A DNA stretch of 11,633 nucleotides from Croceibacterium_A sp966112795 (GTDB lineage Bacteria; Pseudomonadota; Alphaproteobacteria; Sphingomonadales; Sphingomonadaceae): NCBI GenBank assembly GCA_966112795.1, contig CBHWED010000089.1, positions 1 through 11,633 of the forward strand, in the 5' to 3' direction. Positions 6,374 through 11,633 of this stretch are shown one piece after another (position 1 is the first letter of the stretch; each line of letters opens with the position of its first letter). The translations under genes were made by a program, and so were the position numbers. The notes beneath the pieces are model-generated. The model was not told where the DNA came from, searched no databases, and saw only the letters and a program-made list of their open reading frames with translations.

Positions 6374-7129
6374 ATGGCCGAATTCGAGATCGGGACGGAC
6401 CGGGACGAGACGGGGCGGGCGGAGGCATCCCCGTCGCTCGAGTTCCTCTGCGCCCCCGAGCTGTGGGGACGGATTCCGGTCCCCGAGCGCGCGGTACGCT
6501 TTGTGCCCGAGTGGTTCAGGCGCCTCGAGCGCGACATGGGCATGACCTACCCGAGCGGGCTGCCGGCGAAGACCGCCAAGGCGTGCCTGCCGATGACCGA
6601 CGCCTTCGCGCTCGGCTTCATCATCCCCCTCGCGTTAGACGTGCGCCTGATCGTGCCCGAGGACCGTATCGCGATCCAGCTCGGCTGGGCACCCGACGCG
6701 CCGTTCGAGCCGATCGCCTACCACCATCCCGGCCAGATCGGCGCGCCCGCACCGCCGTTCGAGCGGACGATGCCGCTGAAGTTCGTCAATCCGTGGCGGA
6801 TCAAGGTCCCCGCGGGCTACTCGCTGCTGTTCACCCAGCCGCTGAGCAGGCCCGATTTGCCGTTCGCCTGCTTCTCGGGGCTGGTCGATTGCGACCGGTT
6901 CGATTCGACGGTCAACATCCCCTTCGCCTGGACCGGGCCGCCAGGGGACCACGTCCTTCCCGCGGGCACTCCGATCGCGCAGGTCATCCCCGTCCGCCGC
7001 GATAGCCTGGTCAAGCAATCGCTCGCGCGGCCGGCGACGCCCGACGAGCTGGCCGACGAAGCAGAGGCCAAGCGTCGCCGGTATGGCGAGGTTTCGACTT
7101 ATGCGCGCGAGTGGCGCGTGAAGAAGTAG
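6374..7129 (+). CDS. DUF6065-like protein
   Basis: This 251-aa soluble protein has the signature I associate with DUF6065. An early proline-rich RIPVPERAVRFVPEWFRRL (33-51) is followed by KTAKACLPMTDAFALGFIIPL (66-86), a polar strand region, KFVNPWRIKVPAGYSLLFTQPL (136-157) and DLPFACFSGLVDCD (161-174). PAGTPIAQVIPVRR (196-209) follows, and a charged helical C-terminus closes the protein. To my memory this family occurs in tailed phages as well as in bacterial chromosomes, and its function is not established. The start is ATG 6374 because AAGGGGGAG (6357-6365) lies 8 bases before it; an earlier ATG at 6320 lacks this. The gene stands alone on its strand and converges on the 306-aa gene. The family call is from memory of the motif pattern. 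Confidence 0.72.
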   Translation: MAEFEIGTDRDETGRAEASPSLEFLCAPELWGRIPVPERAVRFVPEWFRRLERDMGMTYPSGLPAKTAKACLPMTDAFALGFIIPLALDVRLIVPEDRIAIQLGWAPDAPFEPIAYHHPGQIGAPAPPFERTMPLKFVNPWRIKVPAGYSLLFTQPLSRPDLPFACFSGLVDCDRFDSTVNIPFAWTGPPGDHVLPAGTPIAQVIPVRRDSLVKQSLARPATPDELADEAEAKRRRYGEVSTYAREWRVKK

Positions 7130-7130
7130 A

Positions 7131-7152
7131 CCGCGCAGGTACCGCAGCGCGG
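7131..7152. terminator. Hairpin between convergent genes
   Basis: CCGCGC (7131-7136) and GCGCGG (7147-7152) form a 6-bp stem around a 10-base loop, in the 27-base gap between the stops at 7129 (plus) and 7157 (minus). No T-tract follows, so this is only a candidate bidirectional terminator. Confidence 0.32.
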
Positions 7153-7156
7153 CGCG

Positions 7157-8077
7157 TCAGGCCGCCTGGTCGAGCGATCCGCGGCGGAACAACCGGCGCA
7201 GGAAGCTCGTCTTCTCGGGGACCTCCTCGGGCTCGGGCTCCGAGCTTGCGAAGCGCCGGCGCAGCCCGGTGCCGGTCGGCTCGTTCTCTTCTTCGAACGG
7301 CTTGCGCTGGATGAAGTCGGCCGCCGAGATCTCGGCCATTTCCGCCACTTCGGCGCGAGGCGCGGCGGGAACGTCCGGGGCGGCGGACAAGTGCACGCTG
7401 GCCAGTTCGGGGCGCATGTCGATCATTCCGGCGATCACCGGGATTCCGCCCGGGACACCGAGCCGTGCATATTCGGCGGCGACCGCCTGCTGGAAGCGCA
7501 GCGCGCGCCACCAGCAGCCGACCACGTAGTCGACGTAGCGCATCGGTGCGGTCGCCGGGTTGTCGTCGCGGAAGAAGTGGCGCTGCTTGTGGAACAGCAG
7601 CGCGGTGTTGAGCGGCCCGAAACCTTCGACCTCGAGATAGAGCTCGATGTCCTCCTCACGTCCCGCCCAGCCGGCGCCGCCGGGAGCGTTGCACTCGGCG
7701 ATCAGCTCGGCCGAGGTGGCGGTCGAGAACGGATAGGCGTCGTCGGTGTGCAGCCCGATGGTGACGTACGGCTCGTGCAGCCGACCCTTCTCGAAGGCGA
7801 GATCGAGCTCGTTGGCGATCGCCAGCGTGACGCCGGTGACGGGATCGCCCTCGTGCAGCTCGACCGCCTCGACCAGGTTGTCCCAGCCAGTGAGCACCAC
7901 CGCGTCGCGCGGCAGCGCGCGGCACAGTTGCGCGATCTCGCTCTCCATCGTCGCGAGCTCGGCGTCGAGCAGCGCTTCGGCGCCGTCGAGATCGGTTGCT
8001 TCGAACAGCGCATGCAACTGGGCGTTGAAGCCTTGCTCGCCCTCGGCGGTGGCGAAGAGTTCCTGCAGACGATGCAT
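7157..8077 (-). CDS. Uncharacterised 306-aa cytoplasmic protein with basic amphipathic tail
   Basis: I do not recognise this family. The N-terminal third is helical and acidic (LQELFATAEGEQGF; AEALLDAELATMESEIAQLCRAL). The middle has strand-like stretches (DAVVLTGWDNLVEAVEL at 58-74, VTGVTLAIANELDL at 80-93, PYVTIGLHTDDAYPF at 103-117) and the block EEDIELYLEVEGFGPL (141-156). Next comes an aromatic/basic segment, LLFHKQRHFFRDD (160-172), then YVDYVVGCWWRALRFQQAVA (181-200). After about residue 232 the chain becomes Pro/Glu-rich and probably disordered. It ends with SFLRRLFRRGS (291-301), a short basic amphipathic helix that could contact membrane or nucleic acid. There is no signal peptide. 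GGGAGA lies about 11 bases before the ATG at 8077. Minus-strand neighbours are not close enough to define an operon. Confidence 0.7.
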   Translation of the reverse strand: MHRLQELFATAEGEQGFNAQLHALFEATDLDGAEALLDAELATMESEIAQLCRALPRDAVVLTGWDNLVEAVELHEGDPVTGVTLAIANELDLAFEKGRLHEPYVTIGLHTDDAYPFSTATSAELIAECNAPGGAGWAGREEDIELYLEVEGFGPLNTALLFHKQRHFFRDDNPATAPMRYVDYVVGCWWRALRFQQAVAAEYARLGVPGGIPVIAGMIDMRPELASVHLSAAPDVPAAPRAEVAEMAEISAADFIQRKPFEEENEPTGTGLRRRFASSEPEPEEVPEKTSFLRRLFRRGSLDQAA

Positions 8078-8212
8078 CGGCCGTATGTCTCCCAGCGGCC
8101 GCTACCCGATTGCGGCGCAATCCGCCGTCCATGCCGGAAAAACCTTGCCGGTCGGTTTACCACCGCTGGCTGTCGCGGCCGTCACGGATCGCGGCACCAC
8201 CTCATCGCCAGT

Positions 8213-8665
8213 CTAGTAGAGCGCGGCGAGGTTCCCGGCGACATGCGGCTCGGAGGGCAGCGGCTCCTGCTCCGCCGGCTGCTCGGCCGCATCGGAGGCG
8301 AATGGCTCGACCGCCTGCTCATCGTCGGTCGATCGAGCGGGCCCGTCCGCGGCGGGGCTGCCGAGGTCATCGCCAGTCGCGCTGTCCCAGTCGCTGTAAG
8401 TCCACGCGGGATATTCGGGCTCCCAGTCCACCAGCTCCTCGCTCGCCCAGGTTGGCGCATAGCTTTCCCGATAGGGGCTGAGGTCGATCGGCCCTGCGCC
8501 GGCGAGCTGATAACCCGTGTCCGAGACTGCCGGCGCCTGCAGCGTTCCGTGCCACGGCTGCTCGGGCGGCAGCTTCATCTTCGGGTTCGCCGCGGCGCCG
8601 AGCACCGCGCCGAGCGCGATCCCGCCCGTCGCAATCGCCAGCACCATCGAACTGCGCGCGAGCAT
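8213..8665 (-). CDS. Small exported or membrane-anchored Trp/acid-rich protein
   Basis: This 150-aa protein has an N-terminal hydrophobic segment (residues 7-26, MVLAIATGGIALGAVLGAAA) that is either a signal peptide or an uncleaved anchor. The mature part has KMKLPPEQPWHG (29-40), a Tyr/Trp-rich stretch (PTWASEELVDWEPEYPAWTYSDWD lies across 71-94, four Trp in 22 residues), and then a very acidic Ala/Glu/Pro tail to the end. It has no recognisable domain and is probably largely disordered in the envelope. A strong GGTGGAGA precedes the ATG at 8665. An exact EcfG-type promoter lies 33 bases upstream, within the 65-base gap after the TIGR02594-like gene, so it probably has stress-inducible expression independent of that gene. 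Confidence 0.7.
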   Translation of the reverse strand: MLARSSMVLAIATGGIALGAVLGAAANPKMKLPPEQPWHGTLQAPAVSDTGYQLAGAGPIDLSPYRESYAPTWASEELVDWEPEYPAWTYSDWDSATGDDLGSPAADGPARSTDDEQAVEPFASDAAEQPAEQEPLPSEPHVAGNLAALY

Positions 8666-8698
8666 CGAGGTCTCCACCTGTCTTCCGCCCGTGGTTTC

Positions 8699-8723
8699 AA
8701 CGGCCTGCGCCCGGTGGCGTTCC
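8699..8723 (-). promoter_or_regulatory. Putative EcfG general-stress promoter for the exported Trp/acid-rich protein
   Basis: On the minus strand, GGAAC (8723-8719) and CGTT (8702-8699) are separated by exactly 16 bases, an exact consensus match. It lies wholly in the intergenic gap between the gene ending at 8731 and the gene starting at 8665, in the correct orientation, with a leader of about 25 bases expected. Activity is inferred. Confidence 0.65.
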
Positions 8724-8730
8724 GGGCCCT

Positions 8731-9447
8731 TCAGGCCTCGTTGGTCGAGAAGAATGTATCGCCGGCGGCCAGCTCGACCTTGCGGCCGACGAGGATCGGC
8801 GTGGTCGATGGCCAGCGCGCCTCGAGCAGGCGGTCGAACGCGATACGGGTCACGCTGACCGCATTCCCCTGGTTGCCGCCGAGGACGTGGAACGCGTCCT
8901 TGTCCTGTCCCGCGTAGAAGCCGACGTGCCCTTTCGGTCCGTTCCGGGCGCCGCGCCAGAACACCAGCACCGCGCCGAGCCCGGGCTCGCACGGCGCGCC
9001 GAACTTGAGCCACGCGCGCGCAGCGAGCGGGTTGGTCGGCAACTTCTCCTGCAGCAGCGTCGCGCTGACGCAGTGTGCCACGAACAGCCCGCACCATGGG
9101 ATGTCGTCGTCGCGGTAGTCGATGCCGGCTTTCTTCGCCCAGTCGATGATCGCCGGCTCGTTGCCGGGGCCGACCTTCTCGCGCACCCCGATCAGCCGGC
9201 GCGCTTCCTGGAACCACGGAATCGACGGGTCGTTCGCCGGGTCCGCTGCGAGCGGCTCGCCAAACAACACCTTGGCCGTCGCCGGGCCGACGATGCCGTC
9301 GGCCAGGAGCCCGTTGGCGGCCTGGAAGCGACGCACCGCGCCTTCGGTGCCGCGGCCCCACACGCCGTCGATCGGCCCGGGGTCGAAGCCCTTGCGGGCA
9401 AGCTCGTGCTGGATACGTTCGACGACTTCCCGGGATTTGCTCGGCAT
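8731..9447 (-). CDS. Peptidoglycan-binding protein with TIGR02594-like (CHAP-type) hydrolase domain
   Basis: This 238-aa protein has two modules. Residues about 5-62 form a PG_binding_1 domain (RIQHELARKGFDPGPIDGVWG, then GAVRRFQAANGLLADGIVG). Residues about 78-225 match the TIGR02594 / CHAP-like cysteine hydrolase pattern: Cys119 in PWCGLFVAHC is the probable nucleophile, His174 in GHVGFYAG the base, and Asn192 in LGGNQGNAV the likely third residue. Such proteins cleave peptidoglycan and are common as phage endolysins and in bacterial chromosomes. No signal peptide is present, so the enzyme would need a holin, lysis or another export route to reach the wall. ATG 9447 is chosen because the binding domain starts at once after it; the open frame's longer N-terminus is not family-like. 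Cleavage of peptidoglycan is inferred from family. Confidence 0.85.
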   Translation of the reverse strand: MPSKSREVVERIQHELARKGFDPGPIDGVWGRGTEGAVRRFQAANGLLADGIVGPATAKVLFGEPLAADPANDPSIPWFQEARRLIGVREKVGPGNEPAIIDWAKKAGIDYRDDDIPWCGLFVAHCVSATLLQEKLPTNPLAARAWLKFGAPCEPGLGAVLVFWRGARNGPKGHVGFYAGQDKDAFHVLGGNQGNAVSVTRIAFDRLLEARWPSTTPILVGRKVELAAGDTFFSTNEA

Positions 9448-9558
9448 GTCCTGCCCCCCAGTTGCGGAATCGAATCGAGGGCCGAGTCTATCCGATTCTG
9501 CGGACCTTGCCCAATGTGCGGGCAACAACTGCGCGGACGCCAAGTCAAATATCGGTTT

Positions 9559-10251
9559 TTACTGGATCTCGTATTTTTCGAACCACGAGCAGTCGATGTC
9601 CGGCCGCAGGGCCTTCAACTCCTCGAAGCGAGACTTCGGAGCGAATCGCGCGCAGCCGAGGTGGCGGAGGTTGGAACAGCTCGCGAGCGACCTGAGGTCC
9701 TTGTCCGCCAGCTGGACAGAGGTCATGCACAGCGCTTCGAAGGCGAAGCCGGCGAGGGGCGCGAGCGAAGGCACCTTCTGCAGCGTGTACAGGCTGCCCT
9801 CGATGCCGAGCACGCCGAGTTGGTGCTTGAGCGGCGCGAGCCATTCGAGCCCACCCATGTGCTTCGCGTTCTCGACGAACAAGTGGGTCAGCGCGGGAAG
9901 CGCGGTGAGCGGGGCGAAGTCGGTCACGTTGCGCGGGCTGTCGAGCTTGAGGAACCGCAGCCGCGTCAGCCGGGTCAGCGGGCCGAGGTCCCGCGCCGTA
10001 ACAGGCCAGCCGAGCCACAAGTATTCGAGCGCCTCGAGCTCGCCGATCTCGTCGAGATAGTCCTGGTCGACCGAGGCCGCGAACAGCGTCGAAAGCGAGG
10101 TGTGCGTGCCGATCCCGCGATGCGAGGTCTTTTCGCGGCCCAGCCCGGCGAACGTGGCACCCGGTGGAATCAGCTCCGCGCGCTCGACCCAGCGTGCGCG
10201 GACTTCGGCCCAGTCGGGCAGCATGCGGTAATGAGCGTTCGGGTCTTTCAT
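9559..10251 (-). CDS. Leucine-rich-repeat protein
   Basis: This 230-aa protein has about five or six irregular leucine-rich repeats of 22-25 residues between about 70 and 200. The repeat starts are LEALEYLWLGW, LTRLRFLKLDS, LPALTHLFVEN, HQLGVLGIEGS, FEALCMTSVQ and SNLRHLGCAR. The repeated positions line up as L-x-x-L-x-x-L-x-L, expected to form a curved solenoid used for protein binding. The N-terminus (1-60) and the C-terminus (DIDCSWFEKYEIQ) cap it. There is no signal peptide or membrane segment, so it is probably cytoplasmic with an unknown partner. ATG 10251 has no clear Shine-Dalgarno; a GTG at 10302 could extend it by 17 residues. The gene diverges from the COG3650-like lipoprotein gene with a 77-base spacer. 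Confidence 0.72.
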   Translation of the reverse strand: MKDPNAHYRMLPDWAEVRARWVERAELIPPGATFAGLGREKTSHRGIGTHTSLSTLFAASVDQDYLDEIGELEALEYLWLGWPVTARDLGPLTRLTRLRFLKLDSPRNVTDFAPLTALPALTHLFVENAKHMGGLEWLAPLKHQLGVLGIEGSLYTLQKVPSLAPLAGFAFEALCMTSVQLADKDLRSLASCSNLRHLGCARFAPKSRFEELKALRPDIDCSWFEKYEIQ

Positions 10252-10328
10252 CGCGTTTCGCGAATGGCTTAGCCGGCGAGCGTGAAGAACAGCTTTCCTC
10301 ACCGGGCGAAATCTGGTTTCGGTGCGGC

Positions 10329-10796
10329 ATGATGACCCCGAGAATCCTTCCCGCAGCGAGCGCGGTCCTGCTTCTCGCGGCCTGCCAGCAGGGTGGGGCA
10401 GACGGCACGCCGTCCGTGCCTGGCGGAGCTACGGTCCCCGACGCGGAATCGAGCGAGGCCTATGACGGCATCGGCGAGGACGAGACGCTGCGCTTCTCGG
10501 GCACCGAGCCGTTCTGGGGCGGCACTGTCACCGGCACTTCGCTGACCTACACCACCCCCGACAATCCGGACGGCGCGCGGATCACCGTCGAGCGCTTCGC
10601 CGGGCGCGGCGGGCTGTCGTTCAGCGGCTCGCTCGAAGGGGCCGCGTTCGAGATGATGGTCACTCCGCTCGCGTGCAGCGACGGGATGTCCGACCGGACC
10701 TACCCGTTCACCGTCACTCTCAAGCTCGGCGAGGAGCTGCGCAACGGCTGCGGCTGGACCGACCGGCAACGGTTCGAGGGGCCTGAGCGCCCCTGA
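10329..10796 (+). CDS. COG3650-like lipoprotein
   Basis: This 155-aa predicted lipoprotein has a signal sequence (MMTPRILPAASAVLLLAAC) with lipobox LAAC at 16-19, so Cys19 should be the lipidated residue. A Ser/Gly/Pro linker follows. The domain starting LRFSGTEPFWGG (54-65) continues through LTYTTPDNPDGARITVERF (72-90), FEMMVTPLACSDGMSDRTYP (107-126) and GCGWTD (140-145), the pattern of COG3650-type proteins in sphingomonads. Cys116 and Cys141 could form a disulfide. Its biochemical role is unknown. Two adjacent ATGs (10329 and 10332) exist and neither has a strong ribosome site. It precedes the DUF4142 lipoprotein on the same strand by 117 bases. Confidence 0.8.
   Translation: MMTPRILPAASAVLLLAACQQGGADGTPSVPGGATVPDAESSEAYDGIGEDETLRFSGTEPFWGGTVTGTSLTYTTPDNPDGARITVERFAGRGGLSFSGSLEGAAFEMMVTPLACSDGMSDRTYPFTVTLKLGEELRNGCGWTDRQRFEGPERP
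10777..10794 (+). terminator. Hairpin overlapping the end of the COG3650-like gene
   Basis: AGGGGC (10777-10782) and GCCCCT (10789-10794) form a perfect 6-bp stem around a 6-base loop. The hairpin lies in the last codons and reaches the first base of the stop codon. No T-run follows, so it is a weak terminator candidate that could partly separate the COG3650-like gene from the DUF4142 gene. Confidence 0.35.
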
Positions 10797-10850
10797 TCGC
10801 TAACCTGAATTAAGTATTGGCTTTCTTGCGGCAAAAACCGGGTATCGAGA

Positions 10851-10875
10851 GGAACGGGCGAAGGCTTGTGCGGTT
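10851..10875 (+). promoter_or_regulatory. Near-consensus EcfG promoter for the DUF4142 lipoprotein
   Basis: GGAAC (10851-10855) is followed after 16 bases by GGTT (10872-10875), one base away from the EcfG -10 CGTT. It is 38 bases before the DUF4142 ATG and oriented towards it, with AGGAA (10901-10905) as the ribosome site. DUF4142 proteins are plausible stress-response members, which supports the call. It is less certain than the two exact copies. Confidence 0.5.
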
Positions 10876-10913
10876 GCGGAAGGGAACGACCTCCGCAAAC
10901 AGGAACCCCGCCG

Positions 10914-11477
10914 ATGATCACCAGAATTGCAATAGCCGCAGCCGGCGCGCTCGCCCTCGCAGCGTGCGGCGGCGAGGCCACCGATCAGACGACCGCCGAC
11001 GCCACGGCGACCGAAACCGCCGCGGCGATCCCGACCGGGGCGGCAACTCCCGACACGAGCAGCCCGCAGGGCTTCGTGGACACCGTCGCCGCTAGCGACA
11101 TGTACGAGATCGAGGCCGCGCGGATCGCTCAGGAGCAAAGCAAGAGCGACAAGGTCAAGGCCTTCGCGGCGATGATGATCAAGGATCACACCACCTCGAG
11201 CGACAATCTCAAGAAGGCCGTGGCCGACGCGGGCGGCGGACTGACCGTCGCGCCGGCCCTCACGCCGGTCCAGCAGGGCAATCTCGATCAGCTGCGCACC
11301 GCGGGCGAGACCTTCGATGCGATGTACGCCCAGCAGCAGGTCGATGCCCACCAGACCGCGCTCGACTTGCTGCAGGCCCAGGCGCAGAGCGGGACCGTCG
11401 CGCAGCTCAAGAGCTTCGCTACCGACACCGCCAAGGTGGTCGAAGGCCACCTCGACCACGCGCGCGAGCTGCCGTAA
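10914..11477 (+). CDS. DUF4142 family lipoprotein
   Basis: This 187-aa predicted lipoprotein has the signal sequence MITRIAIAAAGALALAAC with lipobox LAAC, Cys18 being the lipidated residue. A Thr/Ala-rich disordered linker (19-50) is followed by the DUF4142 four-helix, ferritin-like domain. Its hallmarks are VDTVAASDMYEIEAARIAQEQS (55-76), VKAFAAMMIKDHTTSSDNLK (81-100), FDAMYAQQQVDAHQTALDLL (134-153) and LKSFATDTAKVVEGHLDHAREL (165-186). Members resemble ferritin-type bundles and are often outer-membrane-associated, but their activity is not established. AGGAA at 10901-10905 is 8 bases before the ATG. A near-consensus EcfG promoter upstream suggests induction in the general stress response. 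Confidence 0.87.
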   Translation: MITRIAIAAAGALALAACGGEATDQTTADATATETAAAIPTGAATPDTSSPQGFVDTVAASDMYEIEAARIAQEQSKSDKVKAFAAMMIKDHTTSSDNLKKAVADAGGGLTVAPALTPVQQGNLDQLRTAGETFDAMYAQQQVDAHQTALDLLQAQAQSGTVAQLKSFATDTAKVVEGHLDHARELP

Positions 11478-11484
11478 CCGACGT

Positions 11485-11521
11485 CCGCCGGGCCGTGCCG
11501 TTTGTGCGCCGCGCCCGGCGG
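11485..11521. repeat. 9-bp perfect inverted repeat upstream of the dioxygenase gene
   Basis: CCGCCGGGC (11485-11493) and GCCCGGCGG (11513-11521) are exact reverse complements separated by 19 bases, and they lie 14 bases before the ATG at 11536. They may form a hairpin between the DUF4142 gene and the dioxygenase gene, acting as a terminator-like structure for the first or an operator for the second. No T-tract follows. Confidence 0.45.
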
Positions 11522-11535
11522 CCTATATCGGCGGG

Positions 11536-11633
11536 ATGACCGACACCACCGAGCCCGCCGTCCTGCCCAGCCTTTTCGTTCCGCACGGCGGCGGGCCGTG
11601 CTTCTTCATGCCCGATCCGCGCGGGACGTGGAC
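11536..11633 (+). CDS. DODA/LigB-type extradiol ring-cleavage dioxygenase, N-terminal part
   Basis: Only the first 32 residues are in the window. After the acidic start MTDTTEPAV comes LPSLFVPHGGGPCFFM, which matches the N-terminus of the DODA-type (class III, LigB family) extradiol aromatic dioxygenases. The His in PHGGGP is one of the expected metal ligands in this fold. Such enzymes open a catechol-type ring using a divalent metal and oxygen, in the cytoplasm; the substrate here is unknown. The gene is cut by the window edge, so length and other ligands cannot be checked. The start is ATG 11536, with only a weak GGCGGG upstream. Confidence 0.75.
   Translation, partial: MTDTTEPAVLPSLFVPHGGGPCFFMPDPRGTW

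Noticed and set aside
5272..7005. Plus-strand open frame of 577 codons across the hydrolase and DUF6065 region
   Set aside because: It is antisense to the hydrolase and out of frame with the DUF6065-like gene, has a skewed Arg/Ala/Gly composition, and carries no recognisable domain.
8078..8212. Spacer between the 306-aa gene and the exported-protein gene, searched for a small RNA or ORF
   Set aside because: There is no convincing open frame, strong hairpin or terminator; only short GC-rich repeats of CCGG are present.
7391..8917. Plus-strand open frame of 508 codons opposite three minus-strand genes
   Set aside because: It spans three genes that have their own starts, ribosome sites and domains, so it is a by-product of high GC content.
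9210..9234. A further exact GGAAC-N16-CGTT match on the plus strand
   Set aside because: It lies inside the TIGR02594-like gene, antisense to it, and no plus-strand gene begins within 1 kb downstream. The bases are explained by the codons for NDPSIPWF. It is most likely chance and shows that the motif alone is not proof.

Overview
The window is high-GC, densely packed bacterial chromosome. The protein families (UPF0314/DUF2585, DUF6152, MipA/OmpV, ZntB-type CorA, COG3650-like and DUF4142 lipoproteins) and the EcfG-type promoter motifs point to an alphaproteobacterium, most likely of the order Sphingomonadales. That placement is an inference from remembered family distributions, not a database match. 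I see no rRNA, tRNA, CRISPR array, insertion sequence or long repeat. No gene-free stretch is longer than about 170 bases.

Layout. 1-174 is the tail of an unrecognised gene. 229-819 is a UPF0314 membrane protein, followed by a MipA/OmpV outer-membrane protein (881-1726). A secreted DUF6152 protein (2147-1761, minus) and a four-helix membrane protein (2319-2726, plus) diverge from a shared spacer. A coiled-coil membrane protein (3444-2731) and a YCII-like protein (3823-3521) lie on minus. A ZntB-like metal transporter (3927-4916) diverges from YCII and converges on a coupled minus-strand pair: an alpha/beta hydrolase (6252-5362) and a SnoaL-like protein (5365-4919). A DUF6065-like protein (6374-7129, plus) converges on a 306-aa protein of unknown function (8077-7157, minus). 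Next on minus come a small exported Trp/acid-rich protein (8665-8213), a peptidoglycan-binding/TIGR02594-like putative hydrolase (9447-8731) and a leucine-rich-repeat protein (10251-9559). On plus follow two lipoproteins (COG3650-like 10329-10796; DUF4142 10914-11477) and the first 98 bases of a DODA/LigB-type extradiol dioxygenase.

How the genes may work together. There is no single metabolic operon. Many products are predicted to act in the envelope: an outer-membrane barrel, two lipoproteins, two exported small proteins, several inner-membrane proteins and a possible cell-wall hydrolase. The main shared signal is regulatory. Two exact copies of the alphaproteobacterial general-stress-response (EcfG sigma) promoter, GGAAC-N16-CGTT, sit 31-33 bases before the starts of the MipA/OmpV gene and the Trp/acid-rich exported protein. 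A one-mismatch copy sits 38 bases before the DUF4142 lipoprotein. This suggests that part of the window is an envelope-stress set under EcfG control. A fourth exact copy lies antisense inside a gene and is probably chance, which limits how far the motif alone can be trusted.

No clearly new multi-gene system is evident. The best leads are the stress-promoter set, the uncharacterised 306-aa protein, the exported Trp/acid-rich protein beside a putative wall hydrolase, and the two phage-flavoured genes (DUF6065-like and TIGR02594-like) in an otherwise ordinary chromosomal setting.
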